Source: Ruegeria atlantica
Lineage (GTDB): Bacteria > Pseudomonadota > Alphaproteobacteria > Rhodobacterales > Rhodobacteraceae
Assembly (NCBI GenBank): GCA_013032095.1
Contig: WQBJ01000007.1
Span: 1-64,000 of the forward strand
Direction: 5' to 3'
Length of the DNA: 64,000 bases
Shown here: positions 36,156-43,850 of the stretch, one piece after another
Position numbering within the stretch: the stretch's first letter is position 1
Layout of the letters: the number at the start of each line of letters is the position of its first letter
Position numbers and translations under genes: made by a program
The notes under the pieces: model-generated
The model's database searches: none
Told to the model about the DNA's origin: nothing
The model's input: the letters and a program-made list of their open reading frames with translations, nothing else

Positions 36156-37055
36156 TTAGCTTGATGTTTCCTGCGACAACGCCTCCAACAGCGTGCCCAA
36201 ATTATGCTGGAACATCGCCAGATAGCTGGTCGCCGGGCCGCCGCGCTCGGACAGGGCGTCCGAGAACAGACGACCACCGATCTCGATGCCAGTTTCGTCC
36301 GAGATTTGCTGAACCAGAGCAGGGCTGGTGATGTTCTCGACGAACAGGGCCGCTGCGCCTTCCTCTTTCAGTTGGTCGATCAGGACGGCAAGCTCTTGAG
36401 CCGAAGGCTCCGCTTCGGTGTCGATACCCACAGGCGCAAGGAAGTTCATGTCGTAAGCATCAGCCAGATAACCGAATGCGTCATGCGCGGTTACCACCGT
36501 GCGACGGTCGGCAGGCAGTTCGGCCAGTTTGGCCTTGGTTTCCGCATCTAGCGCCTCGAGCTGCGCAATATAGGCGTCGGCATTTGCGGCGATCTGATCA
36601 GCGTGCTCGGGCATCGCCTCTTTCATAGTGTCCGCCACGTTGTTCACATAAATCACGCCGTTCAACAGAGAGTTCCAGGCATGGGGGTCGATTTCACCGT
36701 CGACTTCGACCGGAGTGACGCCCTCGGTTGCGACATGCACGGTTGCCTCGGTACCGGACTCTGAGATCAGAGTGTCGGACCAGGTCTCAAAGCCCAGACC
36801 GTTGACAAAGATAATGTCTGCTTCGGCCACGGCTTTCGCGTCGGCAACCGACGGCTGGTAGACATGCGCGTCAGCGTCGGGGCCGACAATGGTCGTCACA
36901 GTGGCCAGTTCGCCGACAACCTCTTCGACCATGTCGCCGAGGATCGAGAAGCTGGCGACGATTTTCACATCGTCCTCACCAGCCACAGCCGGAAACGCGA
37001 CCAGAGCCAGAGATGCCGAGGCGATACCGGCATAGAGGGATTTCGTAAGAGTCAT
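36156..37055 (-). CDS. Cluster A-I metal-binding periplasmic protein (ZnuA/AztC-like), possible cobalt binder
   Basis: A 299-residue substrate-binding protein for a divalent metal, with a Sec signal peptide (cleavage near Ala25). The likely ligands are His in DADAHVYQP, His in DPHAW, His in TAHDAFGYL and an acidic residue near the C-terminus, as in the ZnuA/AztC/MntC family. The long His-rich loop of classical ZnuA is absent. Start 37055 overlaps the permease stop by four bases (ATGA). The upstream cobalamin riboswitch suggests the real substrate may be cobalt rather than zinc or manganese. Confidence 0.88.
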   Translation of the reverse strand: MTLTKSLYAGIASASLALVAFPAVAGEDDVKIVASFSILGDMVEEVVGELATVTTIVGPDADAHVYQPSVADAKAVAEADIIFVNGLGFETWSDTLISESGTEATVHVATEGVTPVEVDGEIDPHAWNSLLNGVIYVNNVADTMKEAMPEHADQIAANADAYIAQLEALDAETKAKLAELPADRRTVVTAHDAFGYLADAYDMNFLAPVGIDTEAEPSAQELAVLIDQLKEEGAAALFVENITSPALVQQISDETGIEIGGRLFSDALSERGGPATSYLAMFQHNLGTLLEALSQETSS

Positions 37056-37954
37056 TGTGCTCTCTCTTCTTGTGGAACTTGCGCAACGGGGAGGTCTTTT
37101 GAAACGGACGGTTTGCGCAGCCGTCTGCCAAAGCCAAGCGGACCGAAGATGGCCGAGATCAGGAAAAACGCGCCTGCCACCAGCACAATTGCCGGGCCCG
37201 AAGGCGTGTCGGGGAACAGGTAGGATAGGGTCAAGCCGATCCAACAGCTGGACAGGGCGAAGACAAAGCCCAAAATCAGCTGCGACGTAATCGTACTGGC
37301 CCAATAGCGTGCCGCGGTCGCAGGCAGGATCATCAGGCCAACAGCCATCAGTGTACCCAGCGTCTTGAACGCAGCCAGCAGGTTCAGGACCAGCAGCAGC
37401 ATGAACCCTTGATCGACCAGCCAAGGGCGGCGCGTCTGGGTTTCAAAAAACACCGGATCGCAAGTGCTGACGATCAAGGGCCGCAGGAGGAAGGCAAAGG
37501 CTACCAACGTTACCGTGGCCACCCCGCCTACAAGCAACAACGAGGCATCATCGATCCCGAGGATCGAGCCAAAAAGGAAGCTCTTCAGCGGAACGGCAGA
37601 GCCCGCAGCCGACAGAATGAAGATCCCCACCGCCAGTGCGATCAGGTAAAGCGAGGCGAGACTTGCATCGCTGCGCAGGATGGTTCGGCGCGCCAAAAAT
37701 GCCGTCAAAATGGCGACGCCGACGCCAGCGATCAGCCCGCCGACCAGCAGCGACATAACCGACAGACCTGCGGTGACAAAGCCGATGACGATACCGGGCG
37801 TGATCGCATGGGCCATCGCCTCACCCGCCAGCGACAGGCGGCGCAGCACAAGAAATGCCCCTACTGGTGCGACCGAGGCCGACAGAACCGTGGTCACCAC
37901 GAAGGCGCGGCGCATGAAGGCAAAGCTCCACATTTCAGTGAGGAGGTCAAACAT
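37052..37954 (-). CDS. Metal ABC transporter permease (ABC-3 family)
   Basis: A 300-residue membrane protein with about eight or nine hydrophobic segments, of the ZnuB/MntB ABC-3 family; the stretch RRLSLAGEAMAHAITPGIVIG is the coupling region typical of the family. It overlaps the ATPase gene by eight bases and the binding-protein gene by four, so all three are translationally coupled. Confidence 0.92.
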   Translation of the reverse strand: MFDLLTEMWSFAFMRRAFVVTTVLSASVAPVGAFLVLRRLSLAGEAMAHAITPGIVIGFVTAGLSVMSLLVGGLIAGVGVAILTAFLARRTILRSDASLASLYLIALAVGIFILSAAGSAVPLKSFLFGSILGIDDASLLLVGGVATVTLVAFAFLLRPLIVSTCDPVFFETQTRRPWLVDQGFMLLLVLNLLAAFKTLGTLMAVGLMILPATAARYWASTITSQLILGFVFALSSCWIGLTLSYLFPDTPSGPAIVLVAGAFFLISAIFGPLGFGRRLRKPSVSKDLPVAQVPQEERAQ

Positions 37955-38705
37955 GCGCGTTCTCCGCTGGGGATGGGTTGCTCCGGAACATCCAGGAGGC
38001 TTGGCTCTCGGACAGATATCCCTGCGCGACCAGTCGGTCCGGTGTCAGGACTTCATTCACCGGACCATGAGTTGCTTCCTGTCCGCCCAGCAGCAGGGCG
38101 TGGCTGCAATGATCCAGAACCGACGACAGATCATGCACCACCAGCACCACGGCACGGCCTTCGTCGCGCCACCGGCGGATGATTGACAGCAGATGCGCCT
38201 CGGTACTTTGGTCCACGGCGGCAAAGGGCTCGTCCAGCAGGATCAGAGGGGCGTCCTGCATGATCACGCGCGCGAACAGAGCGCGCTGAAGTTGGCCACC
38301 CGACAGCATGTGCAACGGACGATCGGCAATATCCAGCACCCCGGCCTCGTCCAGTGCCGCCGTCATCCGCTCGCGCGCGGCGCTGTCCAGCCCGGAGCGG
38401 TAGCCAAAGCCGCGCCACGCACCCATTGCTGCAAGGTCGCGTACGCGGATCGGAAAGCGTCTGTCGAACTCGGTCATCTGCGCCAAGTAGCCAACTTCGG
38501 CGGGGCGGCCCTTGGGCCAGTTCAGACTGCCAGATAGTGGGTCCATCAGCCCCAGCAGCATTTTGACGAATGTGCTTTTGCCCGACCCATTGGCCCCCAG
38601 AACGGCCAGAGTCGTGCCAGCATCGATATCCATGGACAGACGACGGAACAACGTCAGGTCGGTGTATCCAAGACTCAGATCGCGGATTTGCAGAACAGCC
38701 GACAT
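37947..38705 (-). CDS. Metal ABC transporter ATP-binding protein
   Basis: A 252-residue ABC ATPase. Walker A is GANGSGKST (about residues 37-45), the signature is LSGGQ, Walker B is LILLDEP, and the switch His is in VVHDLSS. It belongs to the zinc/manganese/cobalt importer group. The ATG at 38705 overlaps the TGA of an upstream 45-codon ORF (TGATG), which favours this start over the in-frame codon at 38732. Confidence 0.92.
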   Translation of the reverse strand: MSAVLQIRDLSLGYTDLTLFRRLSMDIDAGTTLAVLGANGSGKSTFVKMLLGLMDPLSGSLNWPKGRPAEVGYLAQMTEFDRRFPIRVRDLAAMGAWRGFGYRSGLDSAARERMTAALDEAGVLDIADRPLHMLSGGQLQRALFARVIMQDAPLILLDEPFAAVDQSTEAHLLSIIRRWRDEGRAVVLVVHDLSSVLDHCSHALLLGGQEATHGPVNEVLTPDRLVAQGYLSESQASWMFRSNPSPAENAHV

Positions 38706-38842
38706 CAAATCACCGCGTAGATCATAAGCCACAGCAGCGCCGATAGGACCACAGCGCCCGCAACCAGCACAGGTATGCTGAATTCCGTCAAACAGCGACC
38801 CCGCTGCGACCCAGCGTCCAGATCGGTTGCGCGCCGGTTCAT
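38705..38842 (-). CDS. Small single-pass membrane protein coupled to the metal ATPase gene
   Basis: A 45-codon ORF, too short for routine calling. It has a charged N-terminus (MNRRATDLDAG) and one strong hydrophobic segment at residues 21-45 (for example IPVLVAGAVVLSALLWLM). Its TGA overlaps the ATPase ATG by one base, and its ATG overlaps the stop of the preceding 38-codon ORF by four bases. Tight coupling on both sides and a clear membrane segment support real expression. It could be a small accessory subunit of the transporter. No family is recognised. Confidence 0.55.
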   Translation of the reverse strand: MNRRATDLDAGSQRGRCLTEFSIPVLVAGAVVLSALLWLMIYAVI

Positions 38843-38955
38843 CGGGTTTCCCCTGCGACTAATGCCGACAGGTGATCGATTGGCTTTGATAAGGCGGCGA
38901 TGACCCCACGAGTTAAACAGGGTCGGGCTTCAAGTTTCTGCAATGGCACAAGCAT
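38839..38955 (-). CDS. Small ORF behind the cobalamin riboswitch
   Basis: A 38-codon ORF starting MLVPLQKLEA, with a very strong Shine-Dalgarno (GGAGGAGG) six bases before its ATG at 38955. It ends in an ATGA overlap with the 45-codon ORF. The strong ribosome site and the overlap are the only support. It may be a leader whose translation drives the downstream chain. No known family. Confidence 0.42.
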   Translation of the reverse strand: MLVPLQKLEARPCLTRGVIAALSKPIDHLSALVAGETR

Positions 38956-39023
38956 CGCCTCCTCCATTCGGACGAGGGGAAAGCGAGTGCAAGGCTTTGG
39001 ACGGCGTAGGCCGTTTTAAACAT
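38913..39023 (-). CDS. Alternative overlapping leader ORF directly after the riboswitch
   Basis: A 36-codon ORF (start MFKTAYAVQS) with GGGAG eight bases before its ATG and the hairpin CTGGG/CCCAG just upstream of that ribosome site. It overlaps the 38-codon ORF in another frame. Being the first start codon after the riboswitch, it may be the translated leader that the riboswitch controls. Either ORF could be spurious. Confidence 0.3.
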   Translation of the reverse strand: MFKTAYAVQSLALAFPSSEWRRRCLCHCRNLKPDPV

Positions 39024-39067
39024 TGTCATCTCCCTCTGGGACACCCCGCCCAGGTTCATTCATAGTC

Positions 39068-39252
39068 GGATGGCAGGTCTCCTGACTTGCGGGTCGATGC
39101 TGTCCCGATCCTTCCCAGGCGTTTGCCCAGTGGACGATCTCGGGTCGCTCACCGCCTACAGTTGCGGGGGCAGTCACGGATTTGGCCTTTGCAACAGGAC
39201 CGCACCGTATTCCCTTTTATCCCGTCCCGCAGGTTGCGGTTGGGAACCATCG
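39068..39252 (-). promoter_or_regulatory. Cobalamin (AdoCbl) riboswitch
   Basis: On the minus strand the conserved core elements occur in order: GGGAATACGGTG, then GACTGCCCCCGCAACTGTA, then the B12 box AAGTCAGGAGACCTGCC. The outer stem is formed by GATGG (39251-39247) and CCATC (39073-39069). It lies upstream of the small ORFs and the metal ABC operon on the same strand, and should repress them when adenosylcobalamin is plentiful. Confidence 0.92.
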
Positions 39253-39518
39253 TCGGCGACAAAACACAAACCGGGTTGATTCGACAAGAGCGTGCCTTAA
39301 GTTTTGGCGTTTTACTGCGCTGGTCGTGTATCCCTTAAAAAAGAAAACAGCGCCATGACCCAGGTGACCGAGCTCAGTTATCGTAAGGCACATGTGGTTG
39401 TTGCCGGCAGTGATCATTTGTCGGGCTTTCGTCCCGACATGATTGCCCAACTGGCCTGACCCATGACCGCGCCGACCTACTTTTCATCGAAACCAGGAAA
39501 CACCCACCGCTTTGTGAC
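39253..39518. other. Non-coding or degenerate stretch upstream of the riboswitch
   Basis: It presumably holds the promoter for the riboswitch transcript (minus strand). On the plus strand a 34-codon ORF at 39354-39458 (MTQVTELSYRK...) has no recognisable family and runs into the gene debris that follows; I do not call it a gene. Confidence 0.4.
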
Positions 39519-39827
39519 GCGGCTGGGGGCATTCAAACAGAGCTTGGTCGCGGTCTTGAACCAGAATTGCTGCAACAATTCGGGCAGTTGATCAGAGACT
39601 ACCCGGGCATCTGGAAGACCATCTGGCAAGGCGCCGCAACTTCTTTCTGGGCCTCGACAACGCCCGATCTTCGCGGCAAGACCGGCCCTTATTTGGAAGG
39701 CTGCCATGTCGCCGAACCAACAACCGGCGATCCGCTGCAAGGGGGACATTCGGACTACGCGTATGACAAAACGAGTGCCAACAAGCTTTGGAACATATTC
39801 AACGAGATGTTGGACACACAGTTCTGA
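39519..39827 (+). pseudogene. C-terminal remnant of a short-chain dehydrogenase
   Basis: The frame reads GGIQTELGR near 39525 and then WQGAATSFWASTTPDLRGK and YLEGCHVAE, which match the C-terminal third of retinol-dehydrogenase/WWOX-like SDR enzymes. The nucleotide-binding and catalytic parts are missing; upstream sequence in frame does not resemble an SDR, and only a TTG is available as start. I read it as a decayed gene fragment, not an expressed protein. Confidence 0.6.
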
Positions 39828-40113
39828 TCGCTAACTGTTATCGGTTGTCGGCTGGCTATATGAGCCTCCAGCCACTCCACAAGTTCTTTTCTACACGGTT
39901 GGCAGGCGATCTTGCGTGTAGAGGTCTGAAAGTCGGCCTTGGAGTAACCGAACCGTATTATCGTTCGAGCACGTTTTTCTGGAACTGCCTGCAATTCGCG
40001 GCGATTGGCTGATTTGCAGGAGAACCTTGTATGGACTCTAGTGCATTCAGTGCAAAGATTGGGCTACGGGTTTGTATCTCCGTAAAGAGAGTTTTTTCTA
40101 CCGAGTCTCGACC
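39828..40113. other. Non-coding stretch between gene debris and the AraC regulator gene
   Basis: No convincing gene, RNA or terminator is seen. A minus-strand frame of 79 codons (39755-39994) overlaps the SDR remnant and has no family resemblance. Confidence 0.4.
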
Positions 40114-41127
40114 TTACATCCGATATGACCCTGGTGTTCGGTTTGTCCATTTTCGGAAAGCCCTATGGAAGTTCGCCGGGGCCGAGAAACCAGTGTCAAA
40201 CGCAATTTGATCTATACTGTCCGTGCTTTGCTGAAGTGAACGGATCGCGATGTCGCGGCGTAGGGCATCTTTAATTTCCTGAAAGGATGTACCCTCGTCT
40301 TTCAGGCGTCTGTTCAGGGTTCGAGGCGTCATTTTCAGAGCGCGGGCGGCATCCGGAAGCTGACAAACCTGCCATGTCGCTCCGTAAAGAAAAGCTCGGA
40401 CGCGAAGACTGTTTGTATGGGCACGCGAACCGGTAAATATCCAATCGAGCGGTGCGCGTTCAAGGAACACGGATGCCTCGGCGGGGTTGCGGGTGATCGG
40501 GCGGGTGAATTGGCGTGGGTCAAAGCGAATGCTGGTTTGTGGGGCGTCAAACTCGACAGGGCACGGGAAGACGACCGAATAATCTGCAGCAAATTCCGGA
40601 CGGGCAAAGGCAAAGTAAACCGTTTGCACCGGCGTTTCCGACCCGCTGAGCCAAGATAATAGCCCATGTGCCAGTTTCAGAATCAACATTTGGCCGAAAC
40701 GCTGCGGCTGGGTGTCAACTGAGTAAGGCATCAAAGCCAACTCCACTTCGTCGGGCTTGTTCCGCAAGTCAAAAAAGAAGTCATCCAGAAGTAGGTTCCA
40801 GAACGTCGAGAACCGGTAGAGAGCCGAAGTCAGGTTGCTCGCTCCGCACTGCACCGTCACAAGATGCTGCAATGCGCGTGGCCGGATCGGTCGGCTCCAG
40901 AGACCCATCATTTCGTCCCCAGTCTCAGGCGCGGCAAGTTGATACAGCCGGGCGATTTCATTGAGTGTGACACGTTGAGTTGGTGCCATCGGACTGGTTT
41001 GAAGGCCCGAGCGTTCCAGCAGCGAAGTCATCTCTTCCACAGTGCAACGAGAACCAAGTGCATCTAGCCAATCCTGAATAAATGCCGCTGAAACCGTCGT
41101 CAGAGAGATAGGGTCATGGCTGGTCAT
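40114..41127 (-). CDS. AraC-family regulator, candidate controller of the dmd genes
   Basis: A 337-residue regulator with an N-terminal arabinose-binding-like (PF12625-type) ligand domain and a C-terminal double helix-turn-helix (about 240-337), ending IAFDTGFSAPANFHRAFRKWTNRTPGSYR-like in pattern. Start 41127 (MTSHDP) is an ATG; the longer frame opens at TTG. It is divergent from dmdC, with 112 bases between the starts, so control of the DMSP demethylation operon is plausible. The described dmd regulator of another roseobacter is of GntR type, so this would be a different arrangement. Confidence 0.88.
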   Translation of the reverse strand: MTSHDPISLTTVSAAFIQDWLDALGSRCTVEEMTSLLERSGLQTSPMAPTQRVTLNEIARLYQLAAPETGDEMMGLWSRPIRPRALQHLVTVQCGASNLTSALYRFSTFWNLLLDDFFFDLRNKPDEVELALMPYSVDTQPQRFGQMLILKLAHGLLSWLSGSETPVQTVYFAFARPEFAADYSVVFPCPVEFDAPQTSIRFDPRQFTRPITRNPAEASVFLERAPLDWIFTGSRAHTNSLRVRAFLYGATWQVCQLPDAARALKMTPRTLNRRLKDEGTSFQEIKDALRRDIAIRSLQQSTDSIDQIAFDTGFSAPANFHRAFRKWTNRTPGSYRM

Positions 41128-41160
41128 AAGAATCTCTGCTTGGCGCAATCGGATATTATT

Positions 41161-41186
41161 TTGTCAAGAAATGAGCTTATCGACAA
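41161..41186. promoter_or_regulatory. Inverted repeat in the AraC/dmdC divergent promoter
   Basis: TTGTC at 41161 and GACAA at 41182-41186 are the arms of an imperfect inverted repeat that extends inwards (AAGAAA versus the complement of CTTATC). It sits midway between the two divergent starts, a likely regulator site. Found by eye. Confidence 0.4.
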
Positions 41187-41239
41187 TCCCTAGGGCAGAT
41201 AGATGACGCGAAACCATAATGACCGTCAGGAAGCCTGGA

Positions 41240-43003
41240 ATGTCCTATCAGCCGCCCGTTCAGGATTTGATGTTTTGTGTCGAGCATTTGTCCCACTGGG
41301 AGAAGGTGTCGTCGCTGGCCGCCTATTCGGACTACGACTTGGAGGATATTGGTGCTGTTCTCGAAGGCTATGCCAGGTTCTGCGGTGAGCAGATCGCGCC
41401 TTTGTCCCAAGTAGGGGACACGCTGGGTGCCCGGTTTGACAACGGGCGCGTGACAATGCCAGAGGGTGACGCGCATGCCTATGCACAGTTCGTCGAAATG
41501 GGCTGGCAGACGCTGACTCACCCGGTGGAATATGGTGGCATGGGGTTGCCGCGAACTGTCGGCGCTGCGGCAGTAGAGATGCTGAATGCCGCCGATATGA
41601 GCTTTGGCCTTTGCCCGTTGCTGACTGATGGGGCCATTGAGGCGCTGCTGCTGACCGGCTCGGACGAACAAAAAGCCACATATCTTGAGCCCCTGATCGC
41701 GGGGCGATGGTCCGGCACGATGAACCTGACGGAGCCACAAGCGGGCAGCGATCTTGGCCGCGTGGCGACCAAGGCGGTGCAACGCGAGGATGGCAGCTAT
41801 GGCATCTCAGGAACGAAGATATTCATCACATATGGCGCTCATGATCTGACCGAGAACATCGTCCATTTGGTGTTGGCTCGTACACCCGATGCACCTGCCG
41901 GGCCCAAGGGGCTGAGCCTGTTCATCGTGCCGCAGAGGCTTGTGAAAACGGACGGGACGTTAGGATCAGAAAATACGGTCAACTGCGTGAGCATCGAACA
42001 TAAGCTGGGTGTTCGCGCTAGTCCGACGGCGGTGCTGGAATACAAAGACGCCACGGCGTTCCTGATCGGCGAGGAAAATCGCGGGTTGGAATACATGTTC
42101 ATCATGATGAACGCCGCACGATTTTCCGTTGGTGTGCAGGGCATTGCGACCGCTGATCGTGCCTACCAACGTGCTCTGAGCTATGCGCGTGAACGGGTGC
42201 AAAGCCGTCCGGTGAATGGTCTGACCAAAGATGCAGTCGCCATCATCGAGCACCCGGATGTGCGCCGTATGCTCCTGCGGATGCGCAGCCTGACCGAAGG
42301 CGGGCGGGCCATGGCGGCGGCTACAGCGGGCCTTCTAGACATCGCACATCATCAAGACAATCCGGAGATGGCTGCACTGGCCGAATTCATGGTTCCGCTG
42401 GTCAAAGGTTTCTGCTCTGAACGCGCAGTTGAGGTCGCCTCGCTTGGCGTACAAATCCACGGCGGCATGGGCTTTATCGAAGAAACCGGGGCCGCTCAGC
42501 ATTACCGCGACGCCCGCATTCTGCCGATTTACGAAGGCACCACTGCCATTCAGGCCAATGACCTTCTGGGGCGCAAGGTGATGCGTGATGGGGGTGAGAC
42601 TGCCCGCAAGTTTGCGGCCCGAATAGCAGCGACCGAAGCCAAACTGGCTGAAGGTGACCCCACCGCGCAAGCCATTGGCACGAGCCTTGCGCAGGCGCGC
42701 GGCGCGTATGAAACCGCATTGGATTGGTTGTTGGAAAATAGCCGAAAAGATATCGACGCAGCCTTTGCGGGTTCTGTCCCGTTCCTGATGCTGGCGGGTA
42801 CGCTGGCGGCGGGATGGAAACTGGCAAAGGGAGCATTGGCTGCGCAAACCGCATTGGACAATGGGCAGGATGCGCGATTCATGACCCAAAAAATCGCCAC
42901 CGCACTTTTCTTTGCTCAGCATATTTTGCCCGAATGCACAACTGAACACACCCGCATCCTGCACGGCTCGCGCAGCCTGCTTGACGCGGTTTTCCCCGAA
43001 TAG
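41240..43003 (+). CDS. dmdC: 3-methylmercaptopropionyl-CoA dehydrogenase
   Basis: A 587-residue acyl-CoA dehydrogenase of the long type used in DMSP demethylation; it oxidises methylmercaptopropionyl-CoA to methylthioacryloyl-CoA with FAD. Motifs include NLTEPQAGSDLG (FAD/substrate), GVQGIATADRAYQ and YEGTTAIQANDLLGRK. The N-terminus MSYQPPVQD matches the family better than the upstream ATG at 41219, and AGGA precedes 41240. It is the first gene of dmdC-dmdD-dmdB-dmdA, with 21 bases to dmdD. The neighbours make the specific assignment firm. Confidence 0.92.
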   Translation: MSYQPPVQDLMFCVEHLSHWEKVSSLAAYSDYDLEDIGAVLEGYARFCGEQIAPLSQVGDTLGARFDNGRVTMPEGDAHAYAQFVEMGWQTLTHPVEYGGMGLPRTVGAAAVEMLNAADMSFGLCPLLTDGAIEALLLTGSDEQKATYLEPLIAGRWSGTMNLTEPQAGSDLGRVATKAVQREDGSYGISGTKIFITYGAHDLTENIVHLVLARTPDAPAGPKGLSLFIVPQRLVKTDGTLGSENTVNCVSIEHKLGVRASPTAVLEYKDATAFLIGEENRGLEYMFIMMNAARFSVGVQGIATADRAYQRALSYARERVQSRPVNGLTKDAVAIIEHPDVRRMLLRMRSLTEGGRAMAAATAGLLDIAHHQDNPEMAALAEFMVPLVKGFCSERAVEVASLGVQIHGGMGFIEETGAAQHYRDARILPIYEGTTAIQANDLLGRKVMRDGGETARKFAARIAATEAKLAEGDPTAQAIGTSLAQARGAYETALDWLLENSRKDIDAAFAGSVPFLMLAGTLAAGWKLAKGALAAQTALDNGQDARFMTQKIATALFFAQHILPECTTEHTRILHGSRSLLDAVFPE

Positions 43004-43024
43004 CTCCTCGAAAGGGCCTGACCT

Positions 43025-43834
43025 ATGAATGACGTCGTGAACCCCGACACCTACGAAAACCTTGCGATTTCCGAGCGTGAGAACGGCCTGTATGTCGTGA
43101 CTTTGAACCGCCCTTCAAAGCGCAACGCGCTGGATGTGGCCACGATTGAGGAACTGATCCGCTTTTTCAGCGGTGCGCGTATGGCCGGTGTCAAGGCCGT
43201 GGTTCTTGCGGGTGACGGCAACCACTTCTGCGCGGGTCTTGATCTCGTCGAGCATTGGAAAGCCGACCGCAGCCCGGATGACTTCATGCATGTCTGCCTG
43301 CGCTGGCACGAGGCGTTCAACAAAATGGAATATGGCGGCGTGCCGATTATCGCCGCTTTGAAAGGTGCCGTTGTCGGCGGCGGCTTGGAACTCGCCAGCG
43401 CGGCGCACATTCGAGTGATTGATCCCGGCACTTACTTCGCCTTACCTGAAGGGCAACGCGGGATTTTCACCGGCGGTGGAGCAACAATCCGCGTGTCAGA
43501 CATGATCGGCAAATACCGCATGATCGACATGATCCTGACCGGCCGTGTCTACCAAGGGCAAGAGGCTGTTGATCTGGGGCTGGCGCAATACATCACCGAA
43601 GAAGGTGGCAGCATGGCCAAGGCGATGGAACTGGCAGAACAAATTGCGCAGAACCTGCCACTGACCAATTTCGCGATCTGTTCGGCGATCAGCCACCTGA
43701 ACAACATGTCCGGCATGGACGCAGCCTATGCAGAGGCTGTGGTGGGCGGAGTGGTCAATACCCAACCTGCGGCCCGTGCGCGCCTGGAAGCCTTTGCAAA
43801 CAAAACCGCCGCCCGCGTGCGGCCAAACAGCTAA
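43025..43834 (+). CDS. dmdD: Methylthioacryloyl-CoA hydratase
   Basis: A 269-residue crotonase-superfamily enzyme. In DMSP demethylation DmdD hydrates methylthioacryloyl-CoA, releasing methanethiol and acetaldehyde. Glu122 (GGGLELAS) and Glu142 ([10 protein letters not shown]) correspond to the two catalytic glutamates of Ruegeria pomeroyi DmdD, one residue offset in numbering. The oxyanion-hole segment NHFCAGLDL is intact. It follows dmdC and is 16 bases before dmdB. Confidence 0.92.
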   Translation: MNDVVNPDTYENLAISERENGLYVVTLNRPSKRNALDVATIEELIRFFSGARMAGVKAVVLAGDGNHFCAGLDLVEHWKADRSPDDFMHVCLRWHEAFNKMEYGGVPIIAALKGAVVGGGLELASAAHIRVIDPGTYFALPEGQRGIFTGGGATIRVSDMIGKYRMIDMILTGRVYQGQEAVDLGLAQYITEEGGSMAKAMELAEQIAQNLPLTNFAICSAISHLNNMSGMDAAYAEAVVGGVVNTQPAARARLEAFANKTAARVRPNS

Positions 43835-43850
43835 GTCAGGCGGAACCGGG

